A stretch of DNA of 64,000 nt from an uncultured Lachnotalea sp. (GTDB lineage Bacteria; Bacillota; Clostridia; Lachnospirales; Lachnospiraceae): assembly GCA_947066815.1 (NCBI GenBank), contig CAMSZT010000013.1, forward strand, positions 1 to 64,000, written 5' to 3'. Within the stretch, counting starts at the first letter, position 1. Each line of letters opens with the position of its first letter. Of the stretch, positions 1 through 8,778 are shown piece by piece. The notes under the pieces are model-generated. The model ran no database searches and had not been told where the DNA came from. It saw only the letters and a program-made list of their open reading frames with translations. The translations under genes and the position numbers were made by a program.

Positions 1-136
1 TCCTCCCAAGTTTCGGGTGAAACGCCTGGCGGCTGCTCACGGAAACATTTTCCGCACGCTCCCTCCTCCCAAGTTTCGGGTGAAACGCCTGGCGGCTGCT
101 CACGGAAACATTTTCCGCTCTCTCCCTCCTCCCAAG
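1..136. repeat. 63-bp tandem repeat beside the argJ stop
   Basis: Two near-identical 63-bp units (1-63 and 64-126) are followed by the first ten bases of a third (127-136). The array is cut by the window edge, so its full length is unknown. Each unit holds two short inverted repeats: GTTTC-gggt-GAAAC, and CGGAAA/TTTCCG around a 3-nt loop. It ends 10 bp from the argJ stop codon, on the downstream side of argJ. No coding frame is evident. It could be a terminator-like or REP-like array. Confidence 0.8.
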
Positions 137-146
137 TCTCAAAGGC

Positions 147-1370
147 TCAGGATCGGTAGTCGGCGTTTATTTTCACGTAATCGTAGGTGAGGTCGCAGCC
201 CCAGGCGGTGGCGGTTTCCTCTCCGGCTTTCATGTCAGCGATGGCGGTCACTTCCTCCCCGGAGAGGATCTTCGTGGCCTCCTCCTCGCTGTAGCCGGTG
301 GAGACGCCGTTTTCCACGATCTTGAGCTTCCCGGCCCCGCTCTCGAACCAGATGTCCACCCGCTCCGGGTCGAAGGTCACGCCGGAGTAGCCCAGGGCGC
401 AGAGGATCCGTCCCCAGTTGGCGTCGTGACCGTAAATGGCCGCCTTGGTGAGGCTCGAGGTGACCACAGATTTTGCCAGCGTCCTGGCCGCCTCCTTCGT
501 GGGCGCGCCGAGGATCTTCACTTCAAAAAGACAGGTGGCCCCCTCGCCGTCCCCGGCAATCTTTTTGGAGAGCGCCTCCATGACTGCGTGCAGCGCTTCA
601 CAGAAGGCTTGGTAATCCTCATTCTCCTCCGTGATCTCCGCATTGCCCGCCAGGCCGTTGGCCAGAAGGAGGACACTGTCGTTGGTGGAGGTGTCCCCGT
701 CCACGGAGATCATGTTGAAGGTATCCACCACATCGTCACTGAGGGCCTTCTGCAAAAGCCTATGGGAGACATTTGCGTCACTCACCACGAAACAGAGCAT
801 GGTAGCCATATTGGGATGGATCATGCCGGAGCCCTTGCACATCCCGGCCACGGTCACCGTCTTCCCTCCGATCACCGTCTCCACGGCCGCCTCCTTGGGC
901 TTTGTGTCCGTCGTCATAATGGCTTCCGCCGCCAGGGCCCCGGCTTTCCTGTCGGCCCCCAGGGCCTCCTTTAAGACCCCGACTCCGGCCTTGATCTTGT
1001 CCATGGGGAGTTTTGCTCCGATCACGCCCGTGGAGGCCACAAACACCGCCTCCGCCGGGATCCCCAGGGCCGTCCCCGCCGCTTCGGCAGTCTCCTTACA
1101 GTGACCGAAACCCTCCGCACCGGTGCAGGCGTTGGCAATGCCGCTGTTGACCACCACCGCCTGGGCATAGGCGCTCTCATGGACCACCTGGTGATCCCAT
1201 TTGACCGGGGCCGCCTTCACCACGTTTGTGGTAAAAACCCCCGCCGCCCGGCAGGGCGACTCGCTGTAGACCATGGCCATATCCTTGATACCGGCCTTCT
1301 TGATCCCGGCGCTCACTCCAGCCGCCGAAAATCCCTTCGGCGCCGTCACGCCGCCGTCTATCCATTTCAT
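147..1370 (-). CDS. argJ: Bifunctional ornithine acetyltransferase / N-acetylglutamate synthase ArgJ
   Basis: Cytoplasmic enzyme that moves the acetyl group from N-acetylornithine to glutamate, closing the cyclic arginine pathway. The protein is 407 aa, the usual family length. The ATG at 1370 is chosen because an AAGGAGG lies just upstream and the protein then opens with the family-typical MKWIDGGVTAPKGF; the longer in-frame reading to 1436 has no such support. The autocleavage site is visible as HPNMATMLCF, with the nucleophilic Thr at about residue 190, which would split the precursor into alpha and beta chains. It lies 101 bp downstream of argC in the same direction, with an F1 palindrome in the gap. 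Whether it also makes acetylglutamate from acetyl-CoA cannot be read from sequence. Confidence 0.96.
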   Translation of the reverse strand: MKWIDGGVTAPKGFSAAGVSAGIKKAGIKDMAMVYSESPCRAAGVFTTNVVKAAPVKWDHQVVHESAYAQAVVVNSGIANACTGAEGFGHCKETAEAAGTALGIPAEAVFVASTGVIGAKLPMDKIKAGVGVLKEALGADRKAGALAAEAIMTTDTKPKEAAVETVIGGKTVTVAGMCKGSGMIHPNMATMLCFVVSDANVSHRLLQKALSDDVVDTFNMISVDGDTSTNDSVLLLANGLAGNAEITEENEDYQAFCEALHAVMEALSKKIAGDGEGATCLFEVKILGAPTKEAARTLAKSVVTSSLTKAAIYGHDANWGRILCALGYSGVTFDPERVDIWFESGAGKLKIVENGVSTGYSEEEATKILSGEEVTAIADMKAGEETATAWGCDLTYDYVKINADYRS

Positions 1371-1410
1371 CCTCTCACTCCTCCTTTTCTTACGGAAACA
1401 TCCTATCATG

Positions 1411-1472
1411 GGCAATTGCGAAATCCAAAAATCCATCGGATATTCTCACAACTTCGCAGTTCTGCAATTGCC
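1411..1472. repeat. F1 palindromic repeat, copy A
   Basis: Imperfect 62-bp palindrome with ends GGCAATTGCGAA and TTCTGCAATTGCC. It matches the copies at 24890-24956 and 41969-42031, including the inner GGATATTC/ACAA segment. It fills most of the argC-argJ gap and abuts the argC TAG stop codon. It is the most diverged of the full-length copies. Confidence 0.7.
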
Positions 1473-2512
1473 TATGGAAACATGGGCACTCTTCCAAGCC
1501 CCATGGCCTCCGGAAGCCCGAACATCAGGTTCATATTCTGGACCGCCTGCCCGGCCGCCCCCTTCACCAGATTGTCCAGGGCGCCGACGGCGATGATCCG
1601 GCCCGTCCGCTCGTCGATCTTGAAATTGATGTCCACGAAGTTGCTGCCCTCCACCCAGCGGGTCTCCGGGTAGACTCCCTCCGGCAGAAGACGGATGAAA
1701 TATTCGTTCCCATAATATTTCTCGTAGGCCGCCCTTACCTCCCCGCTGGAAACCGGCTTCGTGAGGGAGGCGTAGGCCGTGGCCAGGATCCCCCGGTTCA
1801 TGGGGACCAGGTGGGGGGTAAAGTTGAGAAGCACCTTCTCCCCGCAGGCGTAGCCCAGCTGTTCCTCGATCTCCGGTGTATGGCGGTGGCTTGCGATGCC
1901 GTATGCCTTGATGCTCTCATTGACCTCGCAGAAGAGGTTCGGCACCTTGGCCCCCCTCCCGGCCCCGGAGGTTCCCGACTTGGCGTCGATTATAATGGTA
2001 GAAACATCCACCAGCCCCTCCTTCACCAGCGGGTACAGTGTCAAAATGGAGCAGGTGGTGTAGCAGCCGGGATTGGCCACCAACCTGGCTTTCCTCACGT
2101 CCTCCCTGTTGATCTCGCAGAGGCCGTAAACGGCTTCTCCGATATATCCGGGGCTTTTATGCTCCAGCCCGTACCATTTCTCGTATATTTTTACATCCTT
2201 GATACGGAAATCCGCACTTAAGTCCACCACCTTCGCCTTCTCCAGGATCCCGTCGTTTATCAGCGAAGCGCAGAGTCCCTGGGGCGTCGCCGTGAAGATC
2301 ACGTCCGCCTGTGCCGCCAGTTCCTCCATGTTGTCGTCCATACATTTGGCATCCACCATCCGGAACATGTTTCTGTATATGGAGGAATACTCCTCCCCCA
2401 CGTAGCTTCTGGAGCCATACCAGACCACTTCCGCCTCCGGGTGGTCCAGAAGAAGCCCCGCCAGCTCCGCCCCCGCGTATCCGGTGGAGCCGATAATCCC
2501 TGCCTTGATCAT
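1472..2512 (-). CDS. argC: N-acetyl-gamma-glutamyl-phosphate reductase ArgC
   Basis: NADPH-dependent reduction of N-acetylglutamyl phosphate to the semialdehyde, the third step of arginine synthesis, in the cytoplasm. The protein is 346 aa and full length. The N-terminal dinucleotide fold starts GIIGSTGYAGAEL (residues 5-17). The catalytic cysteine sits in NPGCYTT at about residue 150, and the dimerisation domain carries the family motif AKSGTSGAGR. It is the first gene of a minus-strand argC-argJ unit that probably continues beyond the window. It is divergent from argG, and the shared upstream region carries ARG-box-like sequences, so arginine repression by an ArgR/AhrC-type protein is likely. 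Its TAG stop touches an F1 palindrome. Confidence 0.97.
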   Translation of the reverse strand: MIKAGIIGSTGYAGAELAGLLLDHPEAEVVWYGSRSYVGEEYSSIYRNMFRMVDAKCMDDNMEELAAQADVIFTATPQGLCASLINDGILEKAKVVDLSADFRIKDVKIYEKWYGLEHKSPGYIGEAVYGLCEINREDVRKARLVANPGCYTTCSILTLYPLVKEGLVDVSTIIIDAKSGTSGAGRGAKVPNLFCEVNESIKAYGIASHRHTPEIEEQLGYACGEKVLLNFTPHLVPMNRGILATAYASLTKPVSSGEVRAAYEKYYGNEYFIRLLPEGVYPETRWVEGSNFVDINFKIDERTGRIIAVGALDNLVKGAAGQAVQNMNLMFGLPEAMGLGRVPMFP

Positions 2513-2536
2513 GATGTCCCTCTGTCCTTTCTTCTA

Positions 2537-2553
2537 TTGCATATTTATTTTCC
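2537..2553 (-). promoter_or_regulatory. Putative ARG box upstream of argC
   Basis: TTGCATATTTATTTTCC lies 25-41 bp upstream of the argC start and resembles TTGCATTTTTATTCATG, the reverse complement of the Bacillus AhrC/ArgR operator consensus as I remember it. Similar sites lie in front of argG. The repressor gene is not in the window. Confidence 0.5.
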
Positions 2554-2709
2554 CAAATCCGAAAGTCTGCATCCAGGCCTATTTTACACATCCGTCCCCC
2601 GTTTGTCCAGTCTCTTTCCCACAAACATCTGCGCTTTCCTCGGAGCGCTTCATAATTATACATTATCGTTGCATAATATGCAACCTTTTTTGAAATTTTC
2701 ATTTAGGGG

Positions 2710-2745
2710 TTGCATTTTCTTTTGTTCTGTTGTATATTTATTCCC
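2710..2745 (+). promoter_or_regulatory. argG promoter with overlapping ARG-box-like sites
   Basis: A -35 TTGCAT (2710-2715), 17-nt spacer and -10 TATATT (2733-2738) form a good housekeeping promoter. TTGCATTTTCTTTTGTT (2710-2726) and TTGTATATTTATTCC (2730-2744) resemble ARG boxes and overlap the -35 and -10, as expected for repression by promoter occlusion. A further palindrome, GTTGCATAATATGCAAC, lies at 2669-2685. Confidence 0.6.
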
Positions 2746-2804
2746 GTGGCAGACAGCTGCCTTTTCCATATGGCATTTTATTTTTACGAGGAGGAATACA
2801 TATT

Positions 2805-4022
2805 ATGAAAGAGAAAGTAGTTCTTGCGTACTCCGGCGGCCTGGACACCTCGGTGCTGATCCCCTGGCTCAAGGAAAACTATGATTACGAGGTGATCTGC
2901 GTCTGCATCGACGTGGGACAGGGAAGCGAGCTGGACGGCCTGGAGGAGAGGGCCCTTTCCACCGGCGCTTCCAAGCTCTACATTGAGCATGTGGTCGATG
3001 AATTCTGCGACGAATACATTCTCCCCTGCATCAAGGCAGGCGCCGTGTACGAACACAAATATCTGCTGGGCACGGCCATGGCAAGGCCGCTGATCGCCAA
3101 GATCCTGGTGGACATCGCCGAGAAGGAGGGCGCAGTGGCCATCTGCCACGGAGCCACCGGCAAGGGCAACGACCAGGTGCGGTTCGAGCTGGGCATCAAG
3201 GCCCTGGCTCCCCACCTGAAGATCATCGCCCCCTGGCGGATCTGGGACATGAAGTCCCGCGAGGACGAGCTTCGCTACTGCGAGAGCCACGGCATCAAGC
3301 TTCCCTTCAAGGCGGACAGCAGCTACAGCCGCGACCGGAACCTGTGGCACATCAGCCACGAGGGTCTGGAGCTCGAGGACCCCGGCAACGCTCCCAACTA
3401 CGACCACATGCTGGTCCTGGGACAGACCCCGGAGAAGGCTCCCGACGAGGGTGAGACCCTTTCCCTCACTTTTAAGGAAGGCACTCCCGTCGCCTTAAAC
3501 GGCAGGGAGATGAGGCTGTCCGAGATCATCGCCGAGTTAAATGCCCTGGGCGGCAAACACGGCATCGGCATCGTGGACATCGTGGAAAACCGGATGGTGG
3601 GAATGAAGTCCCGGGGCGTTTACGAGACTCCCGGCGGCACCATCCTCATGGAAGCCCACGACCAGCTGGAGGAGCTGATCCTGGACAAGGAGACCCTGGC
3701 CATGAAGAAGGACGTGGGCAACAAGTTCGCCGACCTGGTCTACTCCGCCAAATGGTTCTCCCCCCTGCGGGAAGCCTGCCAGGCGTTCGTGGAGTCCACC
3801 CAGAAATTCGTGACCGGAGAGTGCAAGATGAAACTATACAAGGGCAATATCATCAAACAGGGGACCACCTCCCCCTACTCCATGTACAACGAGAGCATCG
3901 CCTCCTTCACCACCGGCGACCTCTATGACCACCACGACGCGGAGGGCTTCATCAACCTCTACGGCCTCTCCACCATGGTTCGGGCCATGAAGATGGAGGA
4001 GATCGCAAAGAACGCAAAATAA
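2805..4022 (+). CDS. argG: Argininosuccinate synthase ArgG
   Basis: ATP-dependent ligation of citrulline and aspartate to argininosuccinate, the penultimate arginine step. The protein is 405 aa. The ATG at 2805 is chosen because CGAGGAGG lies about 10 nt upstream and the protein then starts [16 protein letters not shown]; the ATP-pyrophosphatase loop is AYSGGLDTS (residues 8-16). An upstream in-frame ATG at 2730 would fall inside the promoter. Further family motifs are [13 protein letters not shown] and the conserved [14 protein letters not shown] stretch. It is monocistronic, with its own promoter and a strong terminator at 4103-4138. Its partner argH is about 48 kb away. Confidence 0.97.
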   Translation: MKEKVVLAYSGGLDTSVLIPWLKENYDYEVICVCIDVGQGSELDGLEERALSTGASKLYIEHVVDEFCDEYILPCIKAGAVYEHKYLLGTAMARPLIAKILVDIAEKEGAVAICHGATGKGNDQVRFELGIKALAPHLKIIAPWRIWDMKSREDELRYCESHGIKLPFKADSSYSRDRNLWHISHEGLELEDPGNAPNYDHMLVLGQTPEKAPDEGETLSLTFKEGTPVALNGREMRLSEIIAELNALGGKHGIGIVDIVENRMVGMKSRGVYETPGGTILMEAHDQLEELILDKETLAMKKDVGNKFADLVYSAKWFSPLREACQAFVESTQKFVTGECKMKLYKGNIIKQGTTSPYSMYNESIASFTTGDLYDHHDAEGFINLYGLSTMVRAMKMEEIAKNAK

Positions 4023-4102
4023 TGCATCATAGATCACCTGTATTTGCGCACATCCCGTAAAAAATCGAGTAGGGAAGGAGCATACGCCCCTGTGCATACA
4101 GC

Positions 4103-4138
4103 AAATAAACCGCCTGCATGAAAGCAGGCGGTTTATTT
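4103..4138 (+). terminator. Rho-independent terminator after argG
   Basis: Perfect 15-bp inverted repeat AAATAAACCGCCTGC / GCAGGCGGTTTATTT with a 6-nt loop (ATGAAA). The A/T-rich outer ends supply the U-tract. Confidence 0.85.
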
Positions 4139-4420
4139 ACTGTGTCCGTCACATTCCCGGCAGGCAGTTTCCACATCCGCCAGGAACCGGACATACATTT
4201 TTATACTGTTTGGTAATAGAAAATTCCAGGCTGTCCGAATTCAGAAGAAAATACCTATTTCATGTGTATTTGCGCAATTTTGTGTAATATAAGCCTGTGA
4301 TGGAAAACTATTTTTGTGACTCCGTTTTTCTACTTCCTCCAATGCATAGAAAAATCTATACTGCGCAGACTACTCTCAGGAATTTCATTCGGATTTCATT
4401 CAGAAAGGTCGTGCGACAAT
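4139..4420. other. Intergenic region between argG and spoVAE
   Basis: No gene seen. It presumably carries the sporulation promoter of spoVAE, but no convincing sigma-G boxes could be fixed by eye. A short direct repeat, TGTATTTGCGCA, occurs at about 4038 and again near 4265. Confidence 0.4.
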
Positions 4421-4777
4421 ATGGATTATGTAAAAGCGTTTCTGGTGGGCGGGCTCATCTGCGCCCTGGTCCAGATCCTCATGGACAAGACGAAGCTGAT
4501 GCCGGGCCGCATCATGGTACTCCTGGTCTGCTCCGGCGTGGCCCTGGGCTTTCTCGGCGTCTATGAGCCTTTTATCGAGTGGGCCGGCTCCGGGGCCTCC
4601 GTCCCTCTTCTCGGCTTCGGAAACACCCTCTTTAAAGGAGTAAAAGAGAGTATCGGTGAGGAGGGCATCCTCGGCCTCTTCCTGGGCGGACTGAAAGCCT
4701 CCGCCGCCGGGATCAGCGCCGCCCTGGTCTTCGGCTACATCGGCTCCCTGGTCTTTGATCCGAAGATGAAGGACTGA
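4421..4777 (+). CDS. spoVAE: Stage V sporulation protein AE (SpoVAE/SpoVAEb)
   Basis: Small integral membrane protein of the spore inner membrane, part of the SpoVA channel that loads dipicolinic acid during sporulation and releases it at germination. The protein is 118 aa, normal for the family. It opens MDYVKAFLVGGLICALVQI and keeps the conserved YEPFIEWAGSGASVPLLGFG segment between hydrophobic helices. The ATG at 4421 matches the family start; the ribosome binding site (AAAGG) is weak. In most clostridia it follows spoVAC and spoVAD, but here it stands alone, with spoVAD 57 kb away on the other strand. Sigma-G control is expected from family knowledge only. Confidence 0.9.
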   Translation: MDYVKAFLVGGLICALVQILMDKTKLMPGRIMVLLVCSGVALGFLGVYEPFIEWAGSGASVPLLGFGNTLFKGVKESIGEEGILGLFLGGLKASAAGISAALVFGYIGSLVFDPKMKD

Positions 4778-4834
4778 CCGATCATTGCGAAACAGGAGGA
4801 CAGCAAGGAACTGCCCGCCGCAGACGGATGTCTG

Positions 4835-6247
4835 TCAGTAAAATACATGGCCTCCGATCTCGATCCCCTCATAGCCCGGCCGGATCGTCCGGAAGTGGAG
4901 CAATCCTCCGATGTAGTTTTCGCTGCTGCTCATGGCGGCCTCCGCCGCCCGCCTGCAGTCGCCGCCCACGCCGTTCTGCAGCGCCTTCCGGTATTTGGGG
5001 CCGTCCCAGGGCGTAAACTGATAGGGCTGGGAGAGGACTCCGATCATGGAATTGGGGTACCGGCTGCTCGCGATCCGGTTCATGACCACGTTGCCGACGG
5101 CCACCTTCCCCTGCCAGGGCTCCATGTTGGCCTCCCGGTAGATCATGGCCGCCAGAAGCTCCACGTCGCTGTAGGCAGAATAATCAAAGCCATCCGGTTC
5201 CTCCGGCTCGGAGGGCTGGGGACCGGGAGAAGGATCAGCGGGCGTCTGGTCTGCCGCGGGCGGGTTTTCAGAGGGCTGGTCTCCGGACGGCGTATCCTGC
5301 ACAGGCGGATCCTCTGCCCCGGAACCGCCGCTGTTTCCGGGTTCCTCCGGGCTGCTTCCATCCGAAGAAGGGGACTGCACGGCCCCGCCCGGCGCCCCGG
5401 CGTTGCTGCCCACGCCGGATGCCACCTGATGTTCCTTCCTCCGCTCCTCTTCTTCCCTTTTGCGGGCTTCCTCGGCCAGCCTGGCCATGCGCTCCTCCGC
5501 TTCCAGTTCCTTTTTCTGAAGCTCGGCCCGGTACTGGGCCAGCTCGTCTCTGGCATCCTCCAGCTCCCCGGCACATTCCTCCATCTTTTCGTTGGTCTCG
5601 GCGACGGCGGCAAGCACCTCATTCTGCTTTTCCTGCGTCTCTGCCGCCACCTGGTCCAGCTCCGCCTGCTGCGTCCGGAGGTCCTGCTCCTTTTTTGCCA
5701 CCAGCGCCCTGGTCTCCTGGTACCGGACAAGCATATTCCGGTCATACTCGGCTAACCCCACGGCATACTCTGCCCTGTTGAGCACGGAAGACAGGCTCTC
5801 CGCAGAAAATACAAGCTCCAGCACGCCGGTGTCCCCGTTCTCATACATATATTGGATCCGCTTCTTCATGGCCTCGTACTGGTCGGACTCCGTCTCCTTC
5901 GCCGTGAGGAGTTCCTTCGCCGTCACCTCCAGGCTGTCCTCGAGCTCCTCCTGTCTTTCCGAGAGCTCCGAAAGCTCCGCCGCAAGGCCGTCCAGCTGCA
6001 CGTTCAGCTCATCCAGATAACCGGCAAACCGCTCCTTGGCTTCCTCCAGGTCCTTGGCCCTCTCTTCCGCCTCTGCCACCCGCTCCTTCGCCTCTTCTAC
6101 CTCTTCGTCTGTCGCAAGGGCAGGCACAGGCCCGGCTCCGAGCCCCTCCCCCATCGCCGCCGCGGCCGCCAGAAGCAGACACAGACCAAAAGCAGGAAGC
6201 CTGCGGTATCTCTTTTTAGGATCTTTTTTCGCATTCTGTCTTTTCAT
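4835..6247 (-). CDS. Secreted coiled-coil protein with SleB-type cell-wall hydrolase domain
   Basis: Predicted exported peptidoglycan hydrolase of 470 aa. Layout: basic N-terminus and signal peptide (about 1-45); long coiled coil of the PcsB/CwlO N-terminal type (about 46-265); Pro/Ser/Gly-rich linker (about 266-350); and a C-terminal Hydrolase_2/SleB-like domain (about 358-470). The last has the presumed catalytic Glu in MIYREANMEPW (about residue 372) and the HFRT motif near the end. SleB domains act as lytic transglycosylases in spore cortex lysis; the coiled coil instead suggests control by a membrane complex, as for PcsB with FtsEX. Located beside spoVAE, so a role in spores or in vegetative division are both possible. 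Start ATG 6247 is preceded by CAGGG and followed by a clear signal sequence. Confidence 0.8.
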   Translation of the reverse strand: MKRQNAKKDPKKRYRRLPAFGLCLLLAAAAAMGEGLGAGPVPALATDEEVEEAKERVAEAEERAKDLEEAKERFAGYLDELNVQLDGLAAELSELSERQEELEDSLEVTAKELLTAKETESDQYEAMKKRIQYMYENGDTGVLELVFSAESLSSVLNRAEYAVGLAEYDRNMLVRYQETRALVAKKEQDLRTQQAELDQVAAETQEKQNEVLAAVAETNEKMEECAGELEDARDELAQYRAELQKKELEAEERMARLAEEARKREEEERRKEHQVASGVGSNAGAPGGAVQSPSSDGSSPEEPGNSGGSGAEDPPVQDTPSGDQPSENPPAADQTPADPSPGPQPSEPEEPDGFDYSAYSDVELLAAMIYREANMEPWQGKVAVGNVVMNRIASSRYPNSMIGVLSQPYQFTPWDGPKYRKALQNGVGGDCRRAAEAAMSSSENYIGGLLHFRTIRPGYEGIEIGGHVFY

Positions 6248-6416
6248 ATGGCATTTTCCCTGTACCCTAATCCTGCAGCGCGGAACTTTCTATATATAAT
6301 ATATACGGTGCGCCCCGCATGCAAAGCCATTTTACGTGGAAACATTGCCATTATACTACAAAATACGACATGGTTCAACAGGGGAAAACGGTCGGATCTC
6401 CCAAAAATGCTCGTTT

Positions 6417-7676
6417 TCAGCTCTCATTGATCGCAAATGCCGGCCTCATATATTCGATGGCGTCTCTTTTCAGCCCGCACTGCCCTGCCACGGAAATCCA
6501 ATTATCTCGCACGGTCTTTTTTATTTTTTCAATCCCTTTATATGCTTCTTTGTCTGATATCCCATAATAGGAAGCCGTCTCCAGCGCCAGCTCAAAATCC
6601 AATGTGCTGTCATAAGGCGTTATATTTAAAGACAGATTTCCACCATAGATATCCGGATTCACGTCATATAAAGGCGACAGCCGCCATCCCTGCCCGCTAA
6701 GCAAAAAGCCATGGTTTCTGAGGTGGTCATCCGTATTCGACACGGCTATACTAAATACCACCCTCCTCCAAAGCTCCCGCAAATCCTCCTTGGGCATGGC
6801 CCCATTTGCCCGGATGAAAGAGACCAGATCCAAATATCCGACTCCTCCATCGCCGGAAGCGCCATCCGTTTTTCCAAGAAGTGCCATAGCCGAAGCAAAA
6901 TGAATTCTCTTTTTTTTGTCACGGTCAAATCGTTTGACAAGAAAAGTACTTCCGCTTTTTGAAAATTTTTCCAATCTCGCTTCCGGTACCTGCAAGCCGC
7001 ACCTGTCTGCCAACAGATGGACCGTCATCTCCCAGGCCCCAGAATCGAATTCATCCTGTCTGGAGGGAAATTTTGCGATCCAGAGAGCGCCATCCGGCGC
7101 CAGAACAGTCGCCTTTGGCCTGGCCCCGCCAAGGGAAGAACCAGGCGCCAGCAGCTGGTCCAGCCATTTTGTCTCCAACATATTTTCATCATTTTCAAAG
7201 GCAAGAGACGCGTTCTCCAGTCTTCGCAAAGTCGCCCAAGGCGGTATTGCCAGTTTTTCATCAAACGCCAGAAACGATCCGCCTTTTTCCTCGGAGAACC
7301 GAAGCGCCCCCATTCTTGATGCATCAAAAACACCCAGAAGATAATCACTTTCCAGCAATGTACGCGGCTTCCGTCCCTCCGCTCTCGCCAAAACAGCCTC
7401 CCTGCGCCTCATAAGTGTCCGTCCCCACCGGTCCGGACAGGAATCCGCAAAAATCCCGAAAATTGATTTCTCGAAAGGCACATACTGTCGTCCGCCATAA
7501 AATCCCAGATCCGGATCCAACATGGTCCTCATTTCCGCCTTTTCCAGCCAGCTTCTCGTATATTCAAAAGAGAATAATTCTTTCCCTTTTCCGCCGCCCA
7601 CATATAAACGACCGATCAGCAGGGGAAGAGGGCCTTCCCAGTCTGCATAAACATATATGGTCTTTTCCCCCGTCAC
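6417..7676 (-). CDS. hipA: HipA-family serine/threonine kinase toxin
   Basis: Protein of 419 aa with the HipA fold. N-terminal HipA_N-like region (about 1-140), then kinase core motifs SLGGARPKA (181-189), KRFDR (248-252), the catalytic loop NTDDHLRNHGF (314-324) and the metal-binding segment SPLYDVNP (334-341). E. coli HipA phosphorylates glutamyl-tRNA synthetase and causes persistence; the target here is unknown. All kinase motifs are present, so it should be active. It overlaps the upstream hipB-like gene by 4 bp (ATGA), the usual coupled antitoxin-toxin arrangement. The coding sequence is less GC-rich than its neighbours, which hints at transfer. Confidence 0.88.
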   Translation of the reverse strand: MTGEKTIYVYADWEGPLPLLIGRLYVGGGKGKELFSFEYTRSWLEKAEMRTMLDPDLGFYGGRQYVPFEKSIFGIFADSCPDRWGRTLMRRREAVLARAEGRKPRTLLESDYLLGVFDASRMGALRFSEEKGGSFLAFDEKLAIPPWATLRRLENASLAFENDENMLETKWLDQLLAPGSSLGGARPKATVLAPDGALWIAKFPSRQDEFDSGAWEMTVHLLADRCGLQVPEARLEKFSKSGSTFLVKRFDRDKKKRIHFASAMALLGKTDGASGDGGVGYLDLVSFIRANGAMPKEDLRELWRRVVFSIAVSNTDDHLRNHGFLLSGQGWRLSPLYDVNPDIYGGNLSLNITPYDSTLDFELALETASYYGISDKEAYKGIEKIKKTVRDNWISVAGQCGLKRDAIEYMRPAFAINES

Positions 7677-7999
7677 TCATCATCCCCCTCCTTCCATCTA
7701 TGCCGTTTCGTCATAAGCTCAATATCCTGCAGTTTTCTCCCCAGCTCGTCATCCTTTGCGATCAACAGCAGATCCCGGTCCATGTTATTCAGCGCATGGA
7801 GTACTGCCGCATAGATTCCCATGGCCACCGACGGAGAACCCTTTTCCACCGCCCACAGGCTTGCCCTGCTGATCCCTGCCCGCTCCGCCACCACTTCTGC
7901 CGACAGTCTTCTGCGAAGCCTCGCCAATTTGATCTGCTCTCCCATGGTATCCAGGATATTTTGTGTCTGCGGTAATATGACAGCCGACCTTTTACCCAT
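7673..7999 (-). CDS. hipB: HipB-like XRE-family antitoxin/regulator
   Basis: Protein of 108 aa with a Cro/CI-type helix-turn-helix at about residues 22-75 (IKLARLRRRLSAEVVAERAGISRASLWAVEKG). Expected to bind the operon promoter and neutralise HipA in a complex. First gene of a two-gene unit; its stop overlaps the hipA start. Start ATG 7999 has GGGAGG about 8 nt upstream and lies just downstream of a near-consensus promoter, which it probably autorepresses. The C-terminal tail (about 76-108) is charged and may contact the toxin. Confidence 0.85.
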   Translation of the reverse strand: MGKRSAVILPQTQNILDTMGEQIKLARLRRRLSAEVVAERAGISRASLWAVEKGSPSVAMGIYAAVLHALNNMDRDLLLIAKDDELGRKLQDIELMTKRHRWKEGDDE

Positions 8000-8022
8000 A
8001 TCTCTACCTCCCTATATTTATA

Positions 8023-8051
8023 ATTTTAATCAACAAACCCGAATTTGTCAA
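8023..8051 (-). promoter_or_regulatory. hipBA promoter
   Basis: On the minus strand: -35 TTGACA (8046-8051), 17-nt spacer, -10 TAAAAT (8023-8028), in AT-rich DNA 24-52 bp upstream of the hipB start. Confidence 0.7.
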
Positions 8052-8120
8052 TTTTTATAAATATTATTCCCAGATCCATAAAATTCCTTGATGTCCCTCC
8101 GGAAATAAGGCAGCCTTAAA

Positions 8121-8158
8121 AAGACAGATTCCCGGCGGCCACACCGGAAATCTGTCTT
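8121..8158 (-). terminator. Hairpin terminator downstream of the 8.4-11.3 kb gene block
   Basis: AAGACAGATT / AATCTGTCTT stem, extended inward after one mismatch by CCGG/CCGG. On the minus strand the stem is followed by a run of T. It likely ends transcription coming from 8379 and above, before the hipBA promoter. Confidence 0.65.
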
Positions 8159-8378
8159 ACATTTTTTATAAGATAAAGAATCAATCTTTCAAGGTTCAAC
8201 ACATCAAGCGGTTTGAAAGTACGGGTAATATAAGATTTCCGAGAACGGACTGATCGAAAATCCTAAAGAAACAGGAATTCTTCTTGAAGTCAAACACCCG
8301 CAACACAGCAGAGCGATACCGCTCCTGCCGCCTGCGGGAACAAATGCATTTTTCACTAAATAGAAATCTTTAAATCTT
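8159..8378. other. Intergenic remnant region
   Basis: No complete gene. A plus-strand open stretch of about 40 codons (roughly 8230-8361) has no start codon, follows a stop and resembles no family I recognise. It may be a gene remnant. Confidence 0.3.
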
Positions 8379-8738
8379 TCAAAAAACTCTCAATACTGGA
8401 GGCGGTTGTAACTCCTTCTCATCGATATGTAATTTTTTCAACTCATCCAGGCCCTCGGAATCTCTGAAATCCACATTCTTGATCTTTGAAAAAGTATTCA
8501 AAAAATCGTTGATACTGTGACCGAGGACGAAGATCTTTTCCTCTCCGAGTCGGCGCAGAGAATTGCCGCAGGCCATTCTCTGTGCATTCAATTGTTCTGT
8601 GGACATTTCTACGATCTCGTTGGCACTGCGGTTGATCTTTTTCGCACTGGCCGCATCTACACCGGCTTTGACGGTCTTCCCGATCCCGAGACCACCGGTC
8701 GCTGCGGCAGCTCCGATGAACAACAATGGCAATGGCAT
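8379..8738 (-). pseudogene. Truncated glycine-rich hydrophobic protein
   Basis: Reading frame of 119 aa starting at ATG 8738 with GGAGG 7 nt upstream. The N-terminus is a hydrophobic Gly/Ala segment (MPLPLLFIGAAAATGGLGIG), followed by a polar helical region (about 25-105). From memory, related clostridial proteins have the same start but continue with a long glycine/alanine-rich membrane-like region. Here the frame stops soon after ELQPPPVLRVF, so the hydrophobic C-terminal part appears lost. Last gene of the decayed block that starts with the HTH-M48 gene. Function unknown; a membrane-inserting or pore-like role is only an inference. Confidence 0.5.
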
Positions 8739-8778
8739 ATCGACACCTCCTCAAAATGTGATCAGATCTTTCACGCTG

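Noticed and set aside
1-136. CRISPR array at the window start
   Set aside because: The units are contiguous 63-bp tandem copies with no variable spacers.
426-1104. Long plus-strand frames opposite argJ
   Set aside because: Shadows of the GC-rich argJ gene: no ribosome binding site, Arg/Pro/His-rich translation, no family resemblance.
2513-2804. T-box or other amino acid riboswitch between argC and argG
   Set aside because: No T-box sequence or specifier structure; the AT-rich sites fit ARG boxes overlapping a promoter.
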